Shown piece by piece: positions 1 through 5,558 of a DNA stretch of 9,252 nt. Within the stretch, counting starts at the first letter, position 1, and every line of letters begins with the position of its first letter. The notes under the pieces are model-generated. The model was not told the origin of the DNA. It ran no database searches and saw only the letters and a list, made by a program, of their open reading frames with translations. The DNA is taken from the NCBI GenBank assembly GCA_013360535.1, contig JABWBL010000100.1:1-9252 (forward strand), in the 5' to 3' direction. The position numbers and the translations under genes were made by a program. The stretch is from Planctomycetaceae bacterium (GTDB lineage Bacteria; Planctomycetota; UBA1135; GCA-002686595).

Positions 1-821
1 GCGCGGCTCACCGCCCGCGTCCCGACCGCGATCACGCCCTCTCGGCCGCGCAGCTCGAGCTCGGCGACCAGCGTTTCCGTGTCGCTGCGCAGGATCCCGG
101 CGATCTCGAAGTAGCCGATGCCGTCGCACAGCGCGCCGCCCACCTGGCGGCCTTCCTTCGCCGCACGCCAGGCCGGTTCGAACAACCGGACCGTCAGTGC
201 CTCCGTCGTGCGCGGCCACGAGCATTCGACCATGCCGCGCCAGCGCCGGCTCTCGGAGAGCAGGATCACGACCTGCGGCTCGAGCCTCAGCGCGCCCTCG
301 AAGCGCACGTCGCCCGCTTCATCGCGCACACGTGCCCACGCCGCCGTTCCGATGCCCAGATCCTTCGTCGGCAGTTCGATCTCGAACGTTCCCGCCACGT
401 TCGTCATCGCCGCGAACGCGCTCTCCGGCTCGCGCCTGCGCCAGATCTCGACCCGCGCGTTCGGTTCGGCGCTGTTCGTCGAAACCACCGTCCCCCGCAG
501 CGTCCACGTCGCCTCCGCTGCCCGCACCACCGGCGCCGGCTCGACTTCGTCCTCCACTGCCACCGGCTGCTCCGCTTCTTCCGCCTCGGGCTGCGGCGTC
601 GGATCGACCACGCTCTCCGGCAACTCCAGCCGGCCCTCCGGCAGCGGCTCGAGCCGCACCGGCTCCCGCCGCAGCGCCCCGCTCACGAACCACCCCACGA
701 GCGCGAGCGCTCCGATCACGGCCGCGAGCAAGACCATCCTCTTCATCGTTCGGCGGGGGCTGCCGCTCTCTCCGACGCCCCGCGCGCCCGAATCCTCCCG
801 AGTACCCGCGCCGATTTCCAT
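1..821 (-). CDS. Membrane-anchored protein with carboxypeptidase-regulatory-like domain (C-terminus beyond the window)
   Basis: The reading frame is open from the TGA of the upstream hydroxylase (858-860) to the left edge, giving 273 visible residues from an ATG at 819-821. That ATG has a GAGGG ribosome site about seven bases upstream. A second ATG at 744-746 (MKRMVLL) would remove 25 residues but has no well-placed ribosome site. Residues ~30-50 form one hydrophobic segment preceded by RRTMKR, suggesting a cytoplasmic N-terminus with the rest outside. Residues ~53-104 are a Pro/Glu/Val-rich linker. From ~105 there is a beta-rich domain (LRGTVVS, then TNVAGTFEIELP) like the carboxypeptidase regulatory fold, and a weaker second copy (WRGMVE, then DGIGYFEIAGI). 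There are no catalytic motifs. It starts 36 bases after the hydroxylase stop on the same strand, so co-transcription is possible. The specific function is unknown. Confidence 0.75.
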   Translation of the reverse strand, partial: MEIGAGTREDSGARGVGESGSPRRTMKRMVLLAAVIGALALVGWFVSGALRREPVRLEPLPEGRLELPESVVDPTPQPEAEEAEQPVAVEDEVEPAPVVRAAEATWTLRGTVVSTNSAEPNARVEIWRRREPESAFAAMTNVAGTFEIELPTKDLGIGTAAWARVRDEAGDVRFEGALRLEPQVVILLSESRRWRGMVECSWPRTTEALTVRLFEPAWRAAKEGRQVGGALCDGIGYFEIAGILRSDTETLVAELELRGREGVIAVGTRAVSR

Positions 822-857
822 CTCGGCCCTCGTGGGCCTCGCGCCGATGCCGCGGCT

Positions 858-3101
858 TCAGCGCGGTTTCGCCGCGAGGTACTGCACCGGCCAGTCGGGG
901 TCGTCGAAGCCGTACTTCGAGCCGGCGTGCAGCGTGAGGTAGGGGTCGGAGAGGTGCGCGCGGGCGATGGCGACGAGGTCGGCGCGGCCGGCGGCGATGG
1001 CGGAGTTGGCGTGGTCGGGGGAAAGGAAGCCGCCGACGGACAGGACGGGGATTCCGACTTCGTGGCGGATCGTGTCGGCGAGGCCGAGCTGGTACATGCG
1101 GCCGTATTCGGGGCGCGAGAGCGGCGTGTTGCCGGCCGAGGAGACGTCGATCAGGTCGATGCCGCGCGCCTTGAGCTCGCGGGCGACGACCACGGCCTCG
1201 GCGAGCGTGAAGCCGCCTTCGTCATCGAGCCAGTCCGTCGCGGAGAGGCGCACGGCGAGGGGCTTGTGGGAAGGCCAGGCCTTGCGAGCGTGCTCCGCGA
1301 CCTCGAGCGGGAAGCGCATGCGGTTGGCGAGGCTGCCGCCGTAGTCGTCGGTGCGGCGGTTGGAGAGCGGTGAGAGGAAGCTCGAGAGCAGGTAGCCGTG
1401 CGCCATGTGGAGCTCGGCGAGGTCGAAGCCGGCGCGGTCGGCGCGGCGCAGGCTGTCGGCGAAAGCGTCGCGGACGCGCTCCATGTCGGAGCGGTCCATG
1501 GCCTTCGGCGCGGGCCACTTGGGGCCAAAGGGATCGGCGGAGGGGCCGAGCGTCGGCCACGCGCGAGCGTCGTCGAGCGGCGCGTCACCGGACCACGGCG
1601 CGAGGCACGAGCCCTTGCGACCGGCGTGCGCGATCTGGATGCCGATGCGCGCGGCGGTGTGCGTGTGCACGAACTCGACGATGCGCCGCCACGCCTGCTC
1701 CTGCGGATCGTTCCACAGGCCGGCGCAGCCGTGCGTGATGCGGCCTTCGGGCGAGACGTTGGTCATCTCGGCGATCACGAGGCCCGCTCCGCCGACGGCG
1801 CGGCTGCCCAGATGCACGAGGTGCCAGTCGTTCGGCACGCCGTGCACGGCGGTGTACTGGCACATCGGCGAGACGACGACGCGGTTGCGCAGGCGCAGGT
1901 CGCGCAGCTGGAACGGCGTGAACATCGGCTCCGGCGCACGCGCTCCCTCGGCGACGCGCACTCCGGCCTTGCGCGCGAATTCCTCGCGCGTGCGGTCGAT
2001 CAGCGCCGGGTCGCGCACGGCGAGGTTGTCCCACGTGATGCGCCGCGAGCGCGTCATCAGGTTGAACGTGAACTCGACCGGATCCTGCCGGATGTAGCGC
2101 GCGCATTCCTCGAACCACTGCTGGCTCGTGCGCGCGACGCGCTGCAGCTTGGCCACGTCGATGCGGCGCGAGCTCTCGTAGGCGGCGAGCACCTTGGGCA
2201 CGCTGGCCAGCCCGTGCGCGCGGAAGGCCTCGTGGAGCGCGATCGCGTCCTCCATCGCGAGCTTGGTGCCCGAGCCGATCGAGAAGTGCGCGGTGTGCAC
2301 CGCGTCGCCCATCAGCACGACGTTGCCGTGGCTCCAGTTCTCGCAGCGAATCTCGGGGAAAATGCGCCACAGCGAGCGGTTGGCGAGCAACGGATGGCCG
2401 TCGAGCACGTCGGCGAACAGCTCGCGGAAGTAGGCGCAGGTCTGCTCTTCCGTCGCGTGCTCGAACCCCGCGCGCTTCCACACGTCCTCGTGGCACTCGA
2501 CGATGAAGGTCGAGAGGCCCTTCTCGAACGGATAGGCGTGGATCTGCCACAGGCCGTGCTGGTTCTCGCGGAACAGGAACGTGAAGGCGGAGAGCTCCTT
2601 CGTCGTGCCGAGCCACGCGAAGCGGCACTTGCCCCAGCGGATCTGCGGGCGGAAGTGCTGCTCGTGGCGCTTGCGGATCAGGCTGTTGACGCCGTCGCAG
2701 GCGAGGATCAGGTCGGCGGGCCCGACCTCGCGCTCGTCGAGGATCTCCTTCTGGAAGTGGAGCCGCGCGCCGAGGTCGCTCGCGCGCTTCTGCAGGATCT
2801 GGAGCAGGCGCTTGCGCGACATGCCGCAGAAGCCGTGGCCGGTCGAGCGCACCCACTGGCCGCCGATCTGCGTGTCGATGTCGCCCCAGTAGCGGAACTC
2901 CGACGTGATCGCCGCGTAGCTCTCGGGGTCGGCCTTCTCGAAGTTGCCGAGCGTCTCGTCGGAGAACACCACGCCCCAGCCGAAGGTGTCGTCGGCCTTG
3001 TTGCGCTCGTAGATGTCGACCTCGACCGCGGGGAACGACTTCTTCAGCAGGATCGAGAAGTACAGGCCCGCCGGGCCTCCGCCGATGCACGCGATTCGCA
3101 T
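858..3101 (-). CDS. Bifunctional aryl-CoA hydroxylase: FAD monooxygenase fused to Old Yellow Enzyme (salicylyl-CoA 5-hydroxylase type)
   Basis: A 747-residue cytoplasmic flavoenzyme. The N-terminal half is a class A FAD monooxygenase: GGGPAG at 7-12 for the ADP moiety, the DG motif at D136-G137, and MGDAVH at 264-269 followed by the SIGSGTKLAMEDA stretch. From M393 an Old Yellow Enzyme FMN domain begins: SPMCQY with C414, HAGRKG at 492-497, the ligand pair H565 and H568 in HMAHGYLL, and YGGS at 587-590. This fusion and length match salicylyl-CoA 5-hydroxylase (SdgC type) and 2-aminobenzoyl-CoA monooxygenase/reductase; sequence alone does not separate the two substrates. All flavin motifs look intact. 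A longer frame opens at 3368, but the extra 89 residues are low-complexity and would cross the divergent promoter, so the start is placed at MRIACIGGG. No ribosome site precedes it. The divergently encoded thioesterase supports an aryl-CoA role. Confidence 0.9.
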   Translation of the reverse strand: MRIACIGGGPAGLYFSILLKKSFPAVEVDIYERNKADDTFGWGVVFSDETLGNFEKADPESYAAITSEFRYWGDIDTQIGGQWVRSTGHGFCGMSRKRLLQILQKRASDLGARLHFQKEILDEREVGPADLILACDGVNSLIRKRHEQHFRPQIRWGKCRFAWLGTTKELSAFTFLFRENQHGLWQIHAYPFEKGLSTFIVECHEDVWKRAGFEHATEEQTCAYFRELFADVLDGHPLLANRSLWRIFPEIRCENWSHGNVVLMGDAVHTAHFSIGSGTKLAMEDAIALHEAFRAHGLASVPKVLAAYESSRRIDVAKLQRVARTSQQWFEECARYIRQDPVEFTFNLMTRSRRITWDNLAVRDPALIDRTREEFARKAGVRVAEGARAPEPMFTPFQLRDLRLRNRVVVSPMCQYTAVHGVPNDWHLVHLGSRAVGGAGLVIAEMTNVSPEGRITHGCAGLWNDPQEQAWRRIVEFVHTHTAARIGIQIAHAGRKGSCLAPWSGDAPLDDARAWPTLGPSADPFGPKWPAPKAMDRSDMERVRDAFADSLRRADRAGFDLAELHMAHGYLLSSFLSPLSNRRTDDYGGSLANRMRFPLEVAEHARKAWPSHKPLAVRLSATDWLDDEGGFTLAEAVVVARELKARGIDLIDVSSAGNTPLSRPEYGRMYQLGLADTIRHEVGIPVLSVGGFLSPDHANSAIAAGRADLVAIARAHLSDPYLTLHAGSKYGFDDPDWPVQYLAAKPR

Positions 3102-3162
3102 CCGGCGAAGGATAGCGGGGCCAAGGCGAGCGGCCCTACGAACTGGTACCCTCTGCGCCCTC
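3102..3162. promoter_or_regulatory. Compact divergent promoter region, possibly producing leaderless transcripts
   Basis: These 61 bases separate the start codons of two divergent genes and must hold promoters for both unless transcription enters from inside a neighbour. Neither start has a Shine-Dalgarno sequence, unlike the downstream genes at 3918 and 4337, which have GGAG-type sites. A -10-like hexamer lies very close to each start: TATCCT on the minus strand (3114-3109) and TACCCT on the plus strand (3147-3152). The second fits a leaderless or very short leader; the first lies almost too close to its ATG. No convincing -35 element is visible. The divergence itself is clear; the promoter elements are inferred. 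Confidence 0.5.
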
Positions 3163-3921
3163 ATGGACCTCGCCAAGCTCACCTGGCCGGAGGCGGCGGC
3201 CGTGCTCGGCCCCGACTGCGTCGCGCTCCTGCCCGTCGGCTGCACGGAGCCCCACGGCCCGCACCTGCCGCTCGACACCGACGTCACGATCGCGCTGGCG
3301 CAGGCGCGACGGGCGGCGGAATTGCTCGCGGAAGAGCGCATCCACGCGGTCGTGCTGCCGCCGGTCAACTACGGCGTGACGCGCTTCACCGACGGTTTCG
3401 CCGGGCGCATCTCGATCCAGCCGGCGACCCTGTGGTCGATCGTCGAGGACATCGTCGAAGGGCTCGAGGCCGGGGGCGTGCGGCGCGTCGTGGTCGTCAA
3501 CGGCCATCTCGAGCCCGCGCACGTCGAGGTCCTGCGCGGCGTCGCGCTCGACCGGCCGGAGATCACGCGTGACCACGCGCGGATCGTGCTGGTCGACGTC
3601 ACACGGCGCCGCATCGCGCAGACCTTGGGCGAGGCGTTCCTCAAGGGCGACCATGCGGGTCGTTACGAGACGAGCCTCGTGCTCGCGGCCGACCCCGCCG
3701 CCGTGCGCGAGGAAGTGCGCGCGGGCCTGCCGCCGGTCGAGGTCGACCTGGTGGGGGAGATCCAGCGCGGGGCGCTGCACTTCGTCGACATCGGCATCGA
3801 TCAGGCCTACTGCGGCGATCCGGCGCACGCGAGCGCGGAAGAAGGCCGCACGACGGTCGAGCGGCTCGCCGAAGCCGTGACCGGAGCCGTGCGCGAGGCC
3901 TGGCCGGAGCTCTTCGCGTGA
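3163..3921 (+). CDS. Creatininase-family metal-dependent amidohydrolase
   Basis: A 252-residue protein, close to the ~260 residues of bacterial creatininase. The metal-site pattern is complete: E29 and H31 in TEPHGPHLPLDTD, D40, then H115 and E117 in NGHLEPAH. The spacing equals that of Pseudomonas creatininase (E34, H36, D45, H120, E122) shifted by five, as I remember those positions. H164 and E169 in HAGRYETS match the family's catalytic region. Most distant relatives (MftE-like and FAPy deformylase-like) carry NGHGGN, so the HxE form here is closer to creatininase proper. The frame is open from 3013, but MDLAKLTWPEA is where family similarity begins and earlier starts would overlap the divergent hydroxylase. 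No ribosome site is seen. Its stop overlaps the next gene's GTG by four bases, so the two are probably translationally coupled. The cyclic amide substrate is unknown; nothing nearby points to creatine metabolism. Confidence 0.82.
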   Translation: MDLAKLTWPEAAAVLGPDCVALLPVGCTEPHGPHLPLDTDVTIALAQARRAAELLAEERIHAVVLPPVNYGVTRFTDGFAGRISIQPATLWSIVEDIVEGLEAGGVRRVVVVNGHLEPAHVEVLRGVALDRPEITRDHARIVLVDVTRRRIAQTLGEAFLKGDHAGRYETSLVLAADPAAVREEVRAGLPPVEVDLVGEIQRGALHFVDIGIDQAYCGDPAHASAEEGRTTVERLAEAVTGAVREAWPELFA

Positions 3922-4340
3922 AGAGCTACGAGCACGAGCTGCACGTGCGCTTCGGCGACGTGGACGCGGCCGGAATCGCCTATTTCCCGCGCATTTACGG
4001 GTACCTGCACGAGGTGTTCGAGTCGCTCTGGGAGCGCCACTGCGGCGTGCGCTACGACGAGCTGATCTCGCGCCGGCGCATCGGGTTCCCGCTCGTGCAC
4101 AGCGAAGTCGACTTCCGTTCGCCACTGCGCTTCGGCGACCGGCCGGTCGCGCGCGTCACGTGCACGAAGCTCGGCGGCTCGTCCTTCGAGCTGCGCTACC
4201 GCATTGCCATCGGCTCGACCGTGTGTGTCGATGCCCGCCACGTCACCGCCTGCGTCGAGCTCGACACGCTGCGACCGCTGCGGCTGCCCGACGAGTTTCG
4301 CGCCAGGTTCCAGGAGATCTTCGAGGAGAGCGCCGCGTGA
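3918..4340 (+). CDS. 4-hydroxybenzoyl-CoA thioesterase-type (4HBT hotdog) acyl-CoA thioesterase
   Basis: A 140-residue single hotdog-fold domain, the usual length for the 4HBT family. The N-terminal signature FGDVDAAGIAYFPR carries D16, which aligns with catalytic Asp17 of the Pseudomonas 4-hydroxybenzoyl-CoA thioesterase. The C-terminal LPDEFRARF is also typical. It should hydrolyse an acyl- or aryl-CoA to the free acid in the cytoplasm. The GTG start overlaps the TGA of the creatininase-like gene (GTGA), with GGAG at 3906-3909 eight bases upstream; its own stop overlaps metF in the same way. The divergent aryl-CoA hydroxylase suggests an aryl-CoA product such as gentisyl-CoA as substrate, but that is inference. 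The family also includes YbgC-like enzymes acting on short acyl-CoAs, so substrate assignment is open. Confidence 0.85.
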   Translation: MKSYEHELHVRFGDVDAAGIAYFPRIYGYLHEVFESLWERHCGVRYDELISRRRIGFPLVHSEVDFRSPLRFGDRPVARVTCTKLGGSSFELRYRIAIGSTVCVDARHVTACVELDTLRPLRLPDEFRARFQEIFEESAA

Positions 4341-5206
4341 GGATCAGCGAGATGCACGGCCGGGGAAAGCCGGTCTTCAGCTTCGAGTTCTTTCCGCCGA
4401 AGTCGGACGAGCACGTCGCCCCGTTGCTCAAGACCATCGCCGAGCTGAAGTCGGCGCTGGAACCCAACTTCGTCTCCGTCACCAACGGCGCGGGCGGCTC
4501 GACGCGCGCGCGCACGCTGCAGACGGTGAGCCGCGTGCAGCTCGAGCTCGGCCTGACGGCGATGGCGCACCTGACTTGCTCCGGCGTGACGCAGGACGAC
4601 CTGTGCAACGAGATCGGCAACCTGCTCGGTCAGGGCATCGAGAACATCCTCGCGCTGCGCGGCGACCCGCCGAAGGGCGACGGTGCCTTCAAGCCCGTCG
4701 CGGGCGGCTTCGCGCACGCCAGCGACCTGATCGAGTACCTCGACAGCAACTACCAGGTCGACATCGGCGCCGCCTGCTACCCCGAGGGGCACGTCGAGAG
4801 CTCGAACCGCGACGACGACCTGCGCTTCACCAAGCTCAAGGTCGATTCGGGCGCCCTGTTCCTCGTGACGCAGCTCTTCTTCGACAACCGCGACTACTTC
4901 GCCTTCGTCGAGCGCGCCCGCAACGCGCGCATCCGCGTCCCGATCGTGCCCGGGATCATGCCGATCACCAACGTCGCGCAGGTCGAGCGCTTCACGAAGA
5001 TGTGCGGCGCGAAGATCCCGGCCGAGCTGGCCGAGCGGCTGCGCTCCGCCCAGGACGACCCGGCGGCCGTGATGGCGATCGGGATCGAGCACGCGGTGCT
5101 GCAGTGCCGCACGCTGCTCGAGGGCGGCGCCCCGGGCCTGCACTTCTACACGCTCAACAAGAGCTTCGCGACGCGCTCGGTGCTCGCCGCAGTGCGCCGC
5201 GTCTGA
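4337..5206 (+). CDS. metF: Methylenetetrahydrofolate reductase (5,10-methylene-THF to 5-methyl-THF)
   Basis: A 289-residue FAD-dependent TIM-barrel reductase, full length against ~296 in E. coli MetF. Near the N-terminus FSFEFFPPK carries E17, the family's catalytic glutamate (E28 in E. coli). NFVSVTNGAGGS, HLTCSG, LALRGDPP with D110 (D120 in E. coli) and ACYPEGHVES follow in the family order, and VTQLFFD with PGIMPI complete the barrel. It supplies 5-methyl-THF for methionine synthesis; in some aromatic O-demethylation clusters MetF works in reverse to recycle methyl-THF. The GTG start at 4337 repeats the GTGA overlap used upstream and has GAGGAG eight bases before it. An ATG at 4352, with GAGG nine bases upstream, is an equally possible start giving 284 residues. 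It is the last gene of the three-gene operon. Confidence 0.94.
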   Translation: MRISEMHGRGKPVFSFEFFPPKSDEHVAPLLKTIAELKSALEPNFVSVTNGAGGSTRARTLQTVSRVQLELGLTAMAHLTCSGVTQDDLCNEIGNLLGQGIENILALRGDPPKGDGAFKPVAGGFAHASDLIEYLDSNYQVDIGAACYPEGHVESSNRDDDLRFTKLKVDSGALFLVTQLFFDNRDYFAFVERARNARIRVPIVPGIMPITNVAQVERFTKMCGAKIPAELAERLRSAQDDPAAVMAIGIEHAVLQCRTLLEGGAPGLHFYTLNKSFATRSVLAAVRRV

Positions 5207-5207
5207 G

Positions 5208-5257
5208 CCGTGGACGGGGAGCCGTTGGAGCTCCCACGGACCGGGCGCTCTCGCCCG
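5208..5257 (+). terminator. Two tandem hairpins just after metF, probable transcript end
   Basis: The first hairpin starts two bases after the metF stop: CCGT (5208-5211) pairs with ACGG (5236-5239) and GGGAGC (5217-5222) with GCTCCC (5230-5235), with a five-base bulge on the left. The second is CGGGCG-CTCT-CGCCCG at 5242-5257, a perfect six-pair stem with a four-base loop. Neither is followed by a T tract, so they may serve as 3'-end stabilisers or a Rho-linked stop rather than a classic intrinsic terminator. Confidence 0.5.
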
Positions 5258-5265
5258 TAAGGTCT

Positions 5266-5283
5266 CGGAGGGGCTTCCGTTTT
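5266..5283 (+). terminator. Weak hairpin followed by four T residues
   Basis: CGGA (5266-5269) pairs with TCCG (5276-5279) and is followed directly by TTTT (5280-5283). The stem is short, so this is only a weak intrinsic-terminator candidate. Together with the two hairpins before it, it makes an end of the metF transcript in this stretch likely. Confidence 0.35.
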
Positions 5284-5293
5284 GCCGGCGCTC

Positions 5294-5315
5294 GAACTTC
5301 CGGAAGGAACTTCCG
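5294..5315 (+). repeat. Direct repeat of GAACTTCCG around a 10-bp palindrome
   Basis: GAACTTCCG occurs at 5294-5302 and again at 5307-5315, a 13-base period. The first copy overlaps the perfect palindrome CTTCCGGAAG (5297-5306). CTTCCG also occurs at 5274-5279. The site lies about 250 bases upstream of the peptidase gene. It may be a protein-binding site or chance repetition in GC-rich DNA. Confidence 0.4.
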
Positions 5316-5325
5316 CGGCGCCAGA

Positions 5326-5352
5326 GCCGGGGCGGAACGGCCCGTTCCCGGC
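5326..5352 (+). other. Strong bulged hairpin in the metF-peptidase gap
   Basis: GGAACG (5334-5339) and CGTTCC (5343-5348) pair perfectly around a three-base GCC loop. Outside a four-base bulge on the left, GCCG (5326-5329) pairs with CGGC (5349-5352), making ten pairs in all. There is no T tract after it. It may be part of the peptidase leader or another transcript-end structure. Confidence 0.4.
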
Positions 5353-5441
5353 GGGGTTGGAAGGAGTGTGCATTCGGGGGTGGGCCACCGGCCCGAACTC
5401 CCGAATCCGCGTAGAGTTGGGAACCCACCCGGAGGCTCGGC

Positions 5442-5455
5442 GCGTCCTAGGACGC
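5442..5455. promoter_or_regulatory. Perfect 14-bp palindrome GCGTCCTAGGACGC, candidate operator
   Basis: The two half-sites are exact inverse complements with no spacer, and the symmetry stops at both flanks (C against T). It sits 103 bases before the peptidase start codon and contains CTAG, which is under-represented in many bacterial genomes. The size suits a dimeric regulator. No promoter hexamers can be assigned confidently next to it, so its role as an operator is inferred. Confidence 0.4.
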
Positions 5456-5558
5456 TGGCGGGCCGCCTGTCCGGGTGGCCCGACGCCGTCCGGTTCCCCC
5501 TGGCGCCGGCCGTTCTCCCCGAAGCTGACATCCCCGACTCCCCGGAGTGACTCCATCC

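Larger units (their letters stand above)
5207..5558 (+). promoter_or_regulatory. Intergenic region between metF and the peptidase, holding hairpins and the peptidase promoter
   Basis: This 352-base stretch has no convincing gene: frames crossing it lack recognisable domains and are compositional. It contains the hairpins at 5208-5257, 5266-5283 and 5326-5352, the direct repeat at 5294-5315 and the palindrome at 5442-5455. Because transcript-end structures occupy the first ~75 bases, the promoter of the peptidase gene must lie in the remainder. I could not place -35 and -10 elements with confidence. Confidence 0.55.

Noticed and set aside
118..942. Plus-strand frame of 274 codons at the left end
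   Set aside because: Ser/Arg/Ala/Pro-rich with no domain; the minus strand carries a protein with a membrane anchor and beta domain.
3102..3368. N-terminal extension of 89 residues on the hydroxylase
   Set aside because: The extension is low-complexity, lies antisense to the creatininase-like gene and crosses the divergent gap; family similarity begins at MRIACIGGG.
1398..3572. Plus-strand open frame of 724 codons antisense to the hydroxylase
   Set aside because: Low-complexity translation with no motifs; the minus strand reads a complete two-domain flavoenzyme through the same bases.
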